The translations under genes were made by a program, and so were the position numbers. From contig JACFNF010000006.1 of NCBI GenBank assembly GCA_019454985.1, positions 88,032 to 152,031 on the forward strand: DNA of 64,000 nt. Reading direction: 5' to 3'. Source of the DNA: Bacteroidales bacterium (GTDB taxonomy: Bacteria > Bacteroidota > Bacteroidia > Bacteroidales > F082). Of this stretch, positions 8,666 to 17,950 are shown in pieces (positions within the stretch are counted from its first letter, which is position 1; each line of letters starts with the position of its first letter). The notes under the pieces were generated by a model. The model did no database searches. It was given only the letters and a program-made list of their open reading frames with translations, and was not told the origin of the DNA.

Positions 8666-10756
8666 TTAATCCTTCAGCATTTTGAGCTTTGCTTCTAAAA
8701 GTTTAACTTCTGATTTGGCTTTTTCGATTTTTTTCTCGTATTCGGCACGCATCAGCCCGGCTTGTTTACTGCTTGAGAAGAAGCCGATGTTGTTTTCCAA
8801 TAACATAATTTCCTCTTTCAGCTTTTGAATTTTTGTTGAGAGGTTGTTGCGCTCTCTTCTAAGTTTATCGCCCGAATCAGGATCTTCGCGCAGGGTATTG
8901 ATGGTGTGCTGATATTGCGTAGCCGCCTTTTCCTGTTCGGTCAGTTTCATCTTTTCGAACAGCTTGTCAATAGCAGCCCGATAATCGGCATAAAGCTGGT
9001 CTTTGAGTTTGATGGGCACATGACCAATTTCCATCCAGGCGCGCTGAAGTGCTTTCAGGCTGTCGAGGTTTTCGGCGCGGTCGGATTTCACTTCAAAAGT
9101 GTTTACCTTTTCAATCAGCTCACGTTTCTTGGCTAAGTTTTCTTCTTCGCGGTCTTTGATACCCGAGAAATGATCTGATTTTCTTTTGAAAAACTCATCA
9201 CAGGCACCGCGGAAGCGTTTCCAGATTTTATCGGAGTTTTTACGTGGCACCGGTCCAATTTTCTTCCATTCTTCCTGCAAGGCTTTGAACTGGTCGGTAG
9301 CTTTGCGCCACTCGTTGCTTTCGAGCAGGGCTTCGGCCTGCACACAGAGGTCGAGCTTACGGTTGTAGTTTTCAATCTGCTGGTCTTTCAGTTTCCCGAA
9401 AAACTCTTTTTTAGCCTCAAAGAAATTGTCCATCGCTGCTTTGAAGCGATTCCATATCTCGTCGCCCTGCTTTTTAGGAGTCTGACCAATGGCACGCCAA
9501 AGTTTAAAGAGGTCGCGCATCTCGTCCGATTTTTTCATCCAGCCGTTGATGCTATCGGGGCTGTCGGAAGCGATCTCTTCGGCTTTCTCGCTCAAAGCCA
9601 CCTTGGCTTCGAAGTTGTGCTGCAACTCATCCTGAATCTTCGAGTAATGCTCACGGCGGGTGGCATTGATTTTGTCAGTTGCCGTTTTGAAGCGCTCCCA
9701 CACTTCCTCTTTCTGTTCCTGAGGAACAGGGCCAATTTCCTTCCAGTCTTCGTGGTATTTCTGAAGCAACTTAAAGGCTTTCACCACTGAGGTCTCAAGC
9801 AGTAGTTCTTCGGTCTTTTCGCAAAGCTCTATCTTGGCTTCAAGATTCTTTTTCATGTCGAGGTCGCGAAGCTCACGATTGATCTTCACTTTATCGAAGA
9901 ATTTCTCAACTAAGAAATGATAGTTGTTCCACAGATTTGTAATCTCGCCTGCCGGAACTTGTCCTATCTCTTTCCATCTGTCCTGCAACACTTTAAACTC
10001 ATCATAAGTCTTTTTTAGGGTCTCTTCGGATGCGATAAGTGTTTTGAGTTCTTCAAGGATAGCCTGTTTCAGCGAGAGATTCGTCAGCTTCTGACGTTCG
10101 AGGCTTTCGTTAAAACGGGCTTTATTTTCTTTATATTGGTTAAAGGCAGCTTTGAACCGGATTTCAAGCGGATCGTCAATATGTGCGAACGACTCGCGCT
10201 CACCACCATCGGCGATAAATTGATCGAGTTCCTGGTCAATACCCTCTTTATTAAGCTTGAGGAAAAAGACTTTGATAGCGGCAACCTGATTTTTAATCTT
10301 TGCAACATCTTGTTCTTTCACCGTTTCTTCGAGCAATTCGACGAGCTGAAGCTTATTAAGACCGGCGTAATCGTGTTCGCTAACGGCTTCAATCTCTTCG
10401 GCAGTTTCTTCATCAATCAGTTGGCTTACGTCGGCATCGTCAGTAGCAACGGCTTCGGGAAGGGGTTCGGTTTGAACCGGGGCTTCCACCGGGGCTTCAA
10501 CTGCCGCTACGGGTTCTGCCGCGGCTTCTTCCTTCATTTCAACTTGTTCTGTTTCGGGGCACTTTGGAGGCTGATTGGGTTGAATAAGGTGTTCAATCTT
10601 TTGCTTTTCTTCGTCCGAAATTTGCTGAGGCAGCTCGGTTACGGGCGTTTCCTGCGGGGTTTCACCTGATTCTGGGGCTTGCTGCAAAGCCGGGATGTTC
10701 TCGTTACCGATTCCTTGTTCTTCGGGGTTGAGATTGGTCAATTCACTGTTTTCCAT
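8666..10756 (-). CDS. DUF349 repeat protein
   Basis: The 696-residue protein has an acidic, Glu/Pro/Ala-rich N-terminal part (about 1-125) with no obvious fold. Five DUF349 repeats follow, each recognisable by a Trp, then IGxVP, then W..F/Y....D.FF (for example EEWKKIGPVPRKNSDKIWKR). A C-terminal coiled coil closes the protein (about 600-696). DUF349 proteins are mostly uncharacterised helical-bundle proteins, and no enzyme motif is present. A TAAATTTG -7-like box (complement of 10845-10852) lies about 90 bp upstream of the start. The gene is monocistronic. Confidence 0.88.
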   Translation of the reverse strand: MENSELTNLNPEEQGIGNENIPALQQAPESGETPQETPVTELPQQISDEEKQKIEHLIQPNQPPKCPETEQVEMKEEAAAEPVAAVEAPVEAPVQTEPLPEAVATDDADVSQLIDEETAEEIEAVSEHDYAGLNKLQLVELLEETVKEQDVAKIKNQVAAIKVFFLKLNKEGIDQELDQFIADGGERESFAHIDDPLEIRFKAAFNQYKENKARFNESLERQKLTNLSLKQAILEELKTLIASEETLKKTYDEFKVLQDRWKEIGQVPAGEITNLWNNYHFLVEKFFDKVKINRELRDLDMKKNLEAKIELCEKTEELLLETSVVKAFKLLQKYHEDWKEIGPVPQEQKEEVWERFKTATDKINATRREHYSKIQDELQHNFEAKVALSEKAEEIASDSPDSINGWMKKSDEMRDLFKLWRAIGQTPKKQGDEIWNRFKAAMDNFFEAKKEFFGKLKDQQIENYNRKLDLCVQAEALLESNEWRKATDQFKALQEEWKKIGPVPRKNSDKIWKRFRGACDEFFKRKSDHFSGIKDREEENLAKKRELIEKVNTFEVKSDRAENLDSLKALQRAWMEIGHVPIKLKDQLYADYRAAIDKLFEKMKLTEQEKAATQYQHTINTLREDPDSGDKLRRERNNLSTKIQKLKEEIMLLENNIGFFSSSKQAGLMRAEYEKKIEKAKSEVKLLEAKLKMLKD

Positions 10757-10939
10757 TACAATAGATTAAAAATGTTAAGCATTTATCAGGTATTCCGGTT
10801 CAAACACCGTCAAGCCCGATATGGGTTCGTTACAAATAGGGGTGCAAATTTAGAAATCTTTTGACTTTTCAGTCTTCTTTTCAACACATTTTATTCTGTC
10901 ACAGCCATTTTCCGGTGCGAAGCCAGTCAATGTGACTTA

Positions 10940-12121
10940 TCACGCCTTTTCGAGAGCCTGGCTCAGGTCGGCAATGATATCCTCCACATTTTCAATGCCC
11001 ACCGAAAGCCTTACCAAACCGTCGGTGATGCCGGCAGCAAGTCGGGCTTCTTTGGAGAGCTTAGAATGCGTCATACTTGCAGGGTGCTGAATCAGGGTTT
11101 CGATGCCGCCAAGCGATACGGCCAATAAAGCCAATTGCACGCTGTTCATCATTCGTTTGCCAGCCTCCAATCCGCCATGCAGCCCAAAACTGATCATCGT
11201 TCCGGGTCCTTTCATCTGTCGTTTGCCAAGCTCATATTGCGGATGAGAGGGTAATCCGGGATAAAGAACCCACTGTACTTTCGGATGATTTTCTAAGAAA
11301 GCTGCAACCTTGATAGCATTTTCCTGCGCACGGTCAATGCGTATTCCCAGTGTCTTCAGTCCACGGCGCGTGAGCCAGGCCTGATGCGGATCCATATTGA
11401 AACCCATATTTACCATTACAGGGCGCAGCTTGTCATAGATCTCGCGGGTGCGCGCCACCACAATACCGGCCACAATATCGGCATGGCCGTTGATAAATTT
11501 GGTCATGGAATGCAACACCATATCCACACCAAAATCAAAAGGTTGCTGGAGATAAGGGCTACAAAACGTGTTATCAACACAAACGGGGATCTGATGTTTG
11601 TGGGCAATTTTCACCACAGCCTCAAGGTCGGTAATTCCCATGGTCGGATTTGCCGGTGTTTCGAGATAAATGAGGCTGGTATTCGGCCGGATTGCTTTAG
11701 CCACATTCTCGGCATTGGTGGCATCCACAAAGGTGGATTCAACACCGAAGCGCACATACATGCTTTCGATGACGCCACGCGAAGGGCCATAAAGCGAGTT
11801 GTGAGCCACAAGGTGTTTCCCCTGACCGAGAAAAGCAAGATACACCATATTTACCGCCGCCATGCCCGAACTGGCCGCAATGCTACCATAGCCATTCTCC
11901 AAACGGGCAACGGCGTGTTCCAGATCGCCAATGGTGGGGTTGCCGATCCGGGTATAAATATATCCGTTATCTTCACCTGCAAAACAGCGGGCGCCGTGAT
12001 CTGCATCGTTGAACCTGAATGTTGAGGTTTGATAAATAGGAGCCACTGCACTGCCCTGCGCATCGTTGATGGTGCCGGCATGCACAGCTAAAGAATTGAA
12101 GCCTTCGTATTCCTGATTCAT
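10940..12121 (-). CDS. Trans-sulfuration family PLP enzyme (cystathionine/methionine gamma-lyase type)
   Basis: The 393-residue protein has the Cys/Met metabolism PLP-enzyme fold. It shows Y56-x-R58 (YTRIGNP), active-site Tyr111 in LYG, the VDNTF segment, and PLP lysine Lys208 in HSMTKFINGHAD. Members are gamma-lyases or gamma-synthases acting on methionine, cystathionine or O-acyl-homoserine. The position equal to Cys116 of methionine gamma-lyase is Pro113 here (LYGPS), which argues against a classical methionine gamma-lyase but does not settle the substrate. No methionine or cysteine pathway neighbour helps. A TATTTTTG box (complement of 12171-12178) lies upstream. Confidence 0.88.
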   Translation of the reverse strand: MNQEYEGFNSLAVHAGTINDAQGSAVAPIYQTSTFRFNDADHGARCFAGEDNGYIYTRIGNPTIGDLEHAVARLENGYGSIAASSGMAAVNMVYLAFLGQGKHLVAHNSLYGPSRGVIESMYVRFGVESTFVDATNAENVAKAIRPNTSLIYLETPANPTMGITDLEAVVKIAHKHQIPVCVDNTFCSPYLQQPFDFGVDMVLHSMTKFINGHADIVAGIVVARTREIYDKLRPVMVNMGFNMDPHQAWLTRRGLKTLGIRIDRAQENAIKVAAFLENHPKVQWVLYPGLPSHPQYELGKRQMKGPGTMISFGLHGGLEAGKRMMNSVQLALLAVSLGGIETLIQHPASMTHSKLSKEARLAAGITDGLVRLSVGIENVEDIIADLSQALEKA

Positions 12122-12189
12122 TTTATTTGATTTAAGAAAAGTATTATCCCTTCGGTAACATCAGTCCAGCCAAAAATAACGACTGTGTT

Positions 12190-12696
12190 TTAGAAAGGCC
12201 AGAAATTATTGTCGTTCCAGATGTCTTCCTTCAGATCTTCACCCATTTTATAAAGAAGGTGGTGATGTTTTTTCTCCCAATCGGCAAGCATCTGATAAAC
12301 AGCTTTTTCATTTTGATCTGCAGCTTCCTCAGCTCTTTTGGAATAAAGCTCGATGGCTTTATTTTCAAAATCAATGGCAGCCGAGATGGCAGCAGCTTCG
12401 TAGCTGGCAGCCGAGATTTCGTTTTTCAGGTTTTCGGCAAGTTTCAGCACGGCCTGGACATCGGGGGTATCATCAGCAATATCCACATCTAAAAACGTAT
12501 TGTTTTTGCCGTAATGCGCAAACTGACGCGACAAAAAACTGATGTGTGAATCTTCCTCTTCGGCAAGCATCTCAAAAATCTGTTTGACTGCCGGGCTTTT
12601 CGTCTGGCCGGCAATTTGCGAATAAAATGCCTTGCCCCTGCGTTCGAGCAAAATTGCCATCTTCAATATGTCAACGGCTTGTGAACTAGTTTCCAT
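12190..12696 (-). CDS. Ferritin-like / rubrerythrin-type di-iron protein
   Basis: The 168-residue four-helix protein has two Glu-rich helical pairs. One carries LERRGKAFY and then EEEDSHISF, the other IDFENKAIELY and then WEKKHHHL, each giving the Glu...ExxH ligand pattern of a di-iron site. There is no rubredoxin domain. Such proteins handle peroxide or iron in anaerobes. The C-terminus is WPF. A perfect consensus promoter lies just upstream. Confidence 0.85.
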   Translation of the reverse strand: METSSQAVDILKMAILLERRGKAFYSQIAGQTKSPAVKQIFEMLAEEEDSHISFLSRQFAHYGKNNTFLDVDIADDTPDVQAVLKLAENLKNEISAASYEAAAISAAIDFENKAIELYSKRAEEAADQNEKAVYQMLADWEKKHHHLLYKMGEDLKEDIWNDNNFWPF

Positions 12697-12722
12697 GATG
12701 AAATGTTTTAATTTAATTCAGG

Positions 12723-12753
12723 CAAAAATACGGATTTCTGTCAGACCATCAAA
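12723..12753 (-). promoter_or_regulatory. Consensus promoter of ferritin-like gene
   Basis: Minus strand: TTTG (complement of 12750-12753), 19 nt, TATTTTTG (complement of 12723-12730). This matches the Bacteroidota consensus fully and lies about 27 bp from the ATG at 12696. Confidence 0.75.
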
Positions 12754-12832
12754 AAGCAAAGCATAGAAAAGGGAAAAAGCAAAAAACTTTGGCAAAACCG
12801 TGTATTTTTGTCGTAAAATGCCAATATCACCC

Positions 12833-14281
12833 ATGCAGACTGCCTTTATAGAGCAACAGCTTCATCAGCTTTTTGAACAGCATTTTGGGTTTAAAGCCCA
12901 ATATATCAAGCCATTGTCTTCAGGGGGATCAGCACGGAAATACTATCGCCTGTGGAACAACAGCCAAAGCGCCATTGGCACAATCAATCTTCAGAAAGAA
13001 GAAAATCTGGCATTTTTCAGCATCCAAAAAGCCCTTGCCCGAAGTGGAATCCGCGTGCCGGAGGTTTACCGCATTTCCAACGACTTGTTGTGTTATCTTC
13101 AACAAGACCTGGGCGACAGCAGCTTGTTTGCCTTCATAGAAAAGTATCAGGGGCAGCCTGATTTTGAAACAATTGTTGAGCCTTTTTACCGCAAAGCGCT
13201 TAGCGATCTGGCTGAGATGCAGATTGTTGCCCATCAGAACATGGATTATTCCGTTTGCTGGCCCGATAGCCGTTATGGCCACGATACTATGTTGGCCGAC
13301 CTGAACTATTTCTATTACTATTTTGTCAGACAACATCCGCAGTTACATTTTAACGAATCGTTGCTACTCAGGGAATTTAATGCTTTTGCCGGACAGATGA
13401 GCGGTGTGCCAGATGAATTCCTAATGTACCGGGATTTTCAGTCAAGGAATATCCAGCTTTTTGATGGAGAGCTTTACTACATTGATTTTCAAGGAATACG
13501 CAAAGGCCCATTGCCATATGATCCGGTTTCTTTACTGTTTCAGGTGAAAGCAGCCCTACCGGCTCCCTTACGTCAACGCCTTTTGGAATTTTACGTTGAA
13601 CAACTTGCACAAAAAAAACCCAAAGCCGCTGAAAATTTCTTCGATTATCTCCCCTGGTTTATCTATCTACGACTTTTTCAGGTACTTGGAGCCTATGGTT
13701 TTCGCGGATTGGTACAACGCAAAGCCCATTTTCTGCAAAGTATCCCCTATGCGTTGAACGAGCTTGGGAATCTTGCCAATGCATATCCACTGCCCAAGAA
13801 CTATCCGCAATTAAAGATGTTGATTGCGCAGATGGAACGTCTGAGAAGTGTTTATCCTCTTTCCGAAACATCTTCGGCTGAAGGGCTTCATGTCAGGGTT
13901 ACGAGTTTTTCGTATTTGAACAAAGGCATCCCCACTGATACGACCGGAAACGGAGGCGGCTTTGTGTTTGACTGCCGCATTCTGCCCAATCCCGGACGTA
14001 AGCCTGAGTTTGCCGGTCTCACCGGCCTCGACGAGGAAGTGATCCGCTACTTGGAAAATCAAGAATCCGTTACACATTTCCTAAATAACGTAAAATCTAT
14101 TGTACACCAAGCTGTTAACGATTATATAAGCCGAAAATTCAATCACCTGATGGTGAATTTTGGTTGTACGGGTGGCCGTCACCGCTCGGTGTATTGTGCC
14201 TCGCAGCTTAGCGCCTGGCTGCAAAAAACTTTTCCTGATGTGAAGGTGACCACACTACATAACGAACAACTAAACGAATAA
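12833..14281 (+). CDS. AmgK-like sugar kinase fused to RapZ C-terminal domain
   Basis: The protein is 482 residues from the ATG at 12833. The open frame starts at a GTG at 12800 and another ATG is at 12818, but a TATTTTTG box at 12803-12810 makes those starts leaderless or upstream of transcription. Residues 1 to about 330 are an aminoglycoside-phosphotransferase-type kinase: a glycine-rich loop SSGGSARKYYRL (29-40), catalytic Asp201 in YRDFQSRN and metal Asp218 in DFQGI. Residues 350-475 match the RapZ C-terminal domain, with FDCRILPNP, GLTGLDEEV and FGCTGGRHRSV. AmgK phosphorylates N-acetylmuramate or GlcNAc at C1, and RapZ-C binds glucosamine-6-phosphate in E. coli. The MurU-like gene 13 bp downstream supports a cell-wall recycling role. 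The substrate is inferred. Confidence 0.85.
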   Translation: MQTAFIEQQLHQLFEQHFGFKAQYIKPLSSGGSARKYYRLWNNSQSAIGTINLQKEENLAFFSIQKALARSGIRVPEVYRISNDLLCYLQQDLGDSSLFAFIEKYQGQPDFETIVEPFYRKALSDLAEMQIVAHQNMDYSVCWPDSRYGHDTMLADLNYFYYYFVRQHPQLHFNESLLLREFNAFAGQMSGVPDEFLMYRDFQSRNIQLFDGELYYIDFQGIRKGPLPYDPVSLLFQVKAALPAPLRQRLLEFYVEQLAQKKPKAAENFFDYLPWFIYLRLFQVLGAYGFRGLVQRKAHFLQSIPYALNELGNLANAYPLPKNYPQLKMLIAQMERLRSVYPLSETSSAEGLHVRVTSFSYLNKGIPTDTTGNGGGFVFDCRILPNPGRKPEFAGLTGLDEEVIRYLENQESVTHFLNNVKSIVHQAVNDYISRKFNHLMVNFGCTGGRHRSVYCASQLSAWLQKTFPDVKVTTLHNEQLNE

Positions 14282-14294
14282 AGCCGTTTGTTTC

Positions 14295-15053
14295 ATGACT
14301 GTCAGAGAAAATACCGCAAATGAGCGCTGGGCCTTTGTGCTGGCTGCCGGCTTAGGAAGCCGGTTGAAAGCACTCACCACCAACCGCCCTAAAGCATTGG
14401 TTGAAATTGCCGGAAAAAGTCTGATCGCCCACCTACTTGAAAAATTAGCCTTGAGCGGATATACCCATGTGGTGGTCAACGTTCATCATCAGGCAACACA
14501 ATTGAAGGATCATTTGGCTTCGCACGACTATGGGCTGAACATCCTTATCTCTGACGAGAGCTCACAACTGATGGATACCGGCGGGGCCATACTCCAGGCT
14601 TTACCGCTCTTTCCTGAAAATGCGTCCGTGCTAATACACAATGTGGATATTCTGCATAATTCGGATTTGAATCACCTAGCAATGCAATTTGAACAAAGTG
14701 ATGCCTTGGCAGCTTTAGTTGTGCGCAACCGTCCCAGCAGTCGAAAACTCATTTTCGATGAAAAAATACAGCTTTCAGGCTGGGAAGACCAAAACAAAGG
14801 TTTGCGAAAAAACGTGTTCACTACTTCAGCATTTCACGAGACCCAATATGCCTTCAGCGGTATTCATTTTATTCGGCCCATTTTATTTAAAGAATTGGAA
14901 ATCAAACCATATTCTGTGATTGACCTTTATCTGATGCTTGCGGCTCATCAGCCAATTATCGGTTTGCCGGAAAACGCGGGCTGGTGGTTCGATCTGGGCA
15001 AGGCAGAAGAAATTGGACAGATTGAAGCTTTTATCAGGCAGCAAAAACAATGA
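14295..15053 (+). CDS. MurU-like sugar-1-phosphate nucleotidyltransferase
   Basis: The 252-residue protein starts with the nucleotidyltransferase signature LAAGLGSRLKALT followed by RPKALVEIAGKSLI. It has MDTGGAI and a metal-site Asp in HNVDILH, and ends with WWFDLGKAEEI. This is the MurU/RmlA-type fold that makes UDP- or other NDP-sugars from sugar-1-phosphates. In Pseudomonas MurU uses MurNAc-1-phosphate made by AmgK. The same gene pair stands here, so UDP-MurNAc formation is the best inference. Its last codons overlap the start of the next gene (ATGA, 15050-15053). Confidence 0.85.
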   Translation: MTVRENTANERWAFVLAAGLGSRLKALTTNRPKALVEIAGKSLIAHLLEKLALSGYTHVVVNVHHQATQLKDHLASHDYGLNILISDESSQLMDTGGAILQALPLFPENASVLIHNVDILHNSDLNHLAMQFEQSDALAALVVRNRPSSRKLIFDEKIQLSGWEDQNKGLRKNVFTTSAFHETQYAFSGIHFIRPILFKELEIKPYSVIDLYLMLAAHQPIIGLPENAGWWFDLGKAEEIGQIEAFIRQQKQ

Positions 15054-17887
15054 ATGACAACAATTTTATCCAACAACTTGCCGACTGGGTGCTGAACGCC
15101 TTTGAAGGACGCACCGACCGGCTGAACATTGTTTTTCCGAACAAACGGGCAGGCCTGTTTCTCCGACAGGAGTTTTCGCACCGTGTCGGGAAAGCTTTCT
15201 GGCTGCCGCAGATTTTTTCCATCGAAGAGATTTTTGCTCGTTGGGCAGACATGCAGCAAGCTGACTCATTGACGCTTACCCTAGATTTGATGAATTTTGA
15301 GTCGAAAAACAGTGAGCCAAACCACAACTTTTTGAGTTATGCCGCACAATTGGTCAGGGAGTTTGATGAGTTGGATCATCATTTGGTTGACCCGGAGAAA
15401 TTGTTCAACTATCTTTCCGAAGCCAAGGCGCTCGAGCTTTGGCATCCCGATGGAAGTGAGCTGACCCAATACGAACAAAACTATCTGAAATTTTACCGGT
15501 CGTTTCCACGCTATTATGGTTTTCTGCAAGAACAGATGCATCGTAACCAGGCAGCCTCGTCAGGTACTATTGCCCGTTTATTGGCCGGATTAAAACCGCA
15601 CGACCTTATTGCACGCACCGCGGAACAGTTTACCATATTTGCCGGCTTCAATGCATTCAGCCCTGCCGAAGAAAAAGTTGTCCTTACTTTAGTGGAGAAT
15701 CAATGCGCTACTTTACGCTGGGATTTGGATTCTTATTACATCCTCGAAAATCGTTTCGGATTTCACGAAGCCGGCAACTCGTTCCGTAAACTCAAGGCAA
15801 AAAGCAGGCTTATTCCCAAAGAATGGATGAGCGACAAGCTGCTTAGCTCGGCAAAAGACATCTATCTGATTGGTTCAGCGGGGCAGATTGGTCAGGCCAA
15901 AGCTTTAGGGCAGATCCTCAGCAGACAATCCGGGCATAATTCACAGAGTTCGACGGCTGTTGTTCTGGCCGACGAAAACCTACTCTATCCGGTTTTGAAT
16001 AGTATCCCTGATGAGTTTGGACCTTTCAATGTGACGATGGGGCTGCCTTTTATTTCCACTCAAGCCTATGGCTTGCTCATGTCCTTGCTGGCGCTCGAAA
16101 ACCGGATGAGCCGGAGTCATCATCCTGAATCTATCCCCATCAATCAATTGCTCGAAATCATTCAAAACGATTTGGTTTTTGCTTCGGTCAGTCTGGATAC
16201 GCAAGCAGCAATTCTGAATTTCGGCAATCGTTTGCTGGCCGAAGGCAATCCGTTCATACGCCCCGAAAAACTACTTCAAACCGCAGCTGAAAGTTATCCC
16301 GTACTTTCACAGCTCATCGGTCTGCTAACAGGTGAGGCCCTGACATACTCTGAGCGGATTCATCAATACATCCGTTTTTTCCGCTTTCTTGAAGATCAAA
16401 TCTTACAGCAACCGGGTGCCGGAGCAATGGTTATGGCCACCAATCAAATCATCATTGCACAACGGCTGCTCAATCAAATGCTCAAGATTGCCGAACATTA
16501 TCCCGAGGTTCAAATATCGCTTTGGGGCGAGGCTTTTCTGCGGCAAATTGCATCTAACTACAGCATGGATTTTATTGGCGAGCCGTTGGAAGGATTACAA
16601 CTGATGGGGCTTTTAGAGAGCCGAAATCTCTCGTTTGAGACCGTTCATTTGCTTTCGGCCAACGAAGGGATACTGCCACGCAACACTCATCAGCACTCGT
16701 TGATTCCGTTCGACATCCGTAAAACTTTCGGCCTGCCCACACGCAACGACAGCCAATCGGTTTTTGCGTTCCATTTTTTCCATCTGATCCAGAATGCCTC
16801 CACAGTGTATATTTATTACAATGCCGAGGCCGATGCTTTTGGGAAAAGCGAAATGAGCCGGTTTTTGCTTCAGCTTCAACATGAGCTCGGAGCGCTCAAT
16901 CCACGCATAACAATCCATCAGCAGACTTTCAGCCTCAAGGCAGGCCAACAGGTTAGACAGCGCAACCTGACCATCCAAAAAAATCATCATATCCTCGAAA
17001 AAATACGGAAAAAGATGACAGACGGGCTCTCGCCAACCAGCGTTTCGCGTTATTTGACCTGTCCGATAAAGTTCTACTTCACTGACATTCTTGGACTCAA
17101 AGAACCTGAAACGGCAGAGACCGGTATCACTTTCCGCCAAATCGGCATCATCGTTCATCGTACCATTGAACAACTCTACAAACCATTTGTCAATCAGCCG
17201 AACAGCGTTGAAAACATAAGAAGCATCATGCGTCAGGTCGAATCAGAACTCCGTCAATCATTCTGTATGGAGCTGCCTGGGATGGAACTCGATGAAGGAA
17301 TGAACCGTATCCAATTCTTAGTAGCACAACGTTTTATTAATAACCTGCTCAACAACGATTTGGAAACCACACAAAATAATGAATTGACCATCCTTTTTCA
17401 GGAAAAAGAACTTGATTCGACGATAATGACGCCTTTCCAACAGGTAAAAATCAAAGGAACACTCGATCGCATTGACCGAGTTGACAATCAGTTGCGCATT
17501 ATTGACTACAAAACCGGCAAAGCCGAGTTGAAAGAAATCACCATTACAAATGAGGACGAATTTTCTGATCCTCATAAAGCAAAAGGGCTTCAACTTGCAA
17601 TTTACATCTGGCTTTGGTTAAAAAACAACCCCCATTCGACCTGTTTACCCCAAGGCTATTTGTTTAGTCTGGCCAAATCATCGGTCGGGTTGTTGAAGGC
17701 CATTTTACCAAATCAAAGTCAGAATGAAGCATTTAGCGTTGTCATAGAAAACTTTTTGACTGAAACTGCCGGTTCAATACTTGATCCCGAGGCATATTTC
17801 AGCCAGACCAGCAACATCAATCTTTGCAGCAATTGTTCGTTTGCCGGCATTTGCGGGCGCGAGAAAAAAAACAAACAGTGGGCCTAA
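15050..17887 (+). CDS. AddB-like PD-(D/E)XK Fe-S nuclease (repair recombination)
   Basis: The 945-residue protein has a helicase-like N-terminal region (NIVFPNKRAGLFLRQEF is the usual start of this family) and a C-terminal PD-(D/E)XK nuclease core (RIDRVDNQLRIIDYKTGK). Four cysteines bracket the nuclease: Cys671, then Cys926, Cys929 and Cys935. This is the arrangement that holds a [4Fe-4S] cluster in AddB. With an AddA-type helicase such proteins resect double-strand breaks. No AddA gene is in this window, so the partner must be elsewhere. It starts inside the end of the MurU-like gene, so translation is coupled. Confidence 0.85.
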   Translation: MNDNNFIQQLADWVLNAFEGRTDRLNIVFPNKRAGLFLRQEFSHRVGKAFWLPQIFSIEEIFARWADMQQADSLTLTLDLMNFESKNSEPNHNFLSYAAQLVREFDELDHHLVDPEKLFNYLSEAKALELWHPDGSELTQYEQNYLKFYRSFPRYYGFLQEQMHRNQAASSGTIARLLAGLKPHDLIARTAEQFTIFAGFNAFSPAEEKVVLTLVENQCATLRWDLDSYYILENRFGFHEAGNSFRKLKAKSRLIPKEWMSDKLLSSAKDIYLIGSAGQIGQAKALGQILSRQSGHNSQSSTAVVLADENLLYPVLNSIPDEFGPFNVTMGLPFISTQAYGLLMSLLALENRMSRSHHPESIPINQLLEIIQNDLVFASVSLDTQAAILNFGNRLLAEGNPFIRPEKLLQTAAESYPVLSQLIGLLTGEALTYSERIHQYIRFFRFLEDQILQQPGAGAMVMATNQIIIAQRLLNQMLKIAEHYPEVQISLWGEAFLRQIASNYSMDFIGEPLEGLQLMGLLESRNLSFETVHLLSANEGILPRNTHQHSLIPFDIRKTFGLPTRNDSQSVFAFHFFHLIQNASTVYIYYNAEADAFGKSEMSRFLLQLQHELGALNPRITIHQQTFSLKAGQQVRQRNLTIQKNHHILEKIRKKMTDGLSPTSVSRYLTCPIKFYFTDILGLKEPETAETGITFRQIGIIVHRTIEQLYKPFVNQPNSVENIRSIMRQVESELRQSFCMELPGMELDEGMNRIQFLVAQRFINNLLNNDLETTQNNELTILFQEKELDSTIMTPFQQVKIKGTLDRIDRVDNQLRIIDYKTGKAELKEITITNEDEFSDPHKAKGLQLAIYIWLWLKNNPHSTCLPQGYLFSLAKSSVGLLKAILPNQSQNEAFSVVIENFLTETAGSILDPEAYFSQTSNINLCSNCSFAGICGREKKNKQWA

Positions 17888-17889
17888 CC

Positions 17890-17920
17890 TTTGCAACAGC
17901 CATGACTATTTGTATATTTG
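17890..17920 (+). promoter_or_regulatory. Consensus promoter of signalling operon
   Basis: TTTG (17890-17893), 19 nt, TATATTTG (17913-17920). This is a full match to the Bacteroidota consensus, 30 bp before the hybrid kinase start at 17951. Confidence 0.75.
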
Positions 17921-17950
17921 CTACTGATTAACGAAACACAATGAAGCCAT

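Noticed and set aside
10136..10669. 177-codon plus-strand frame opposite the DUF349 gene
   Set aside because: Low-complexity Phe/Gly/Leu text mirrors the acidic Glu/Lys coding on the other strand. No family features.
16613..17173. 186-codon minus-strand frame inside the AddB-like gene
   Set aside because: It overlaps the nuclease region and contains no motif, while the plus frame has the four-Cys cluster and the nuclease core.
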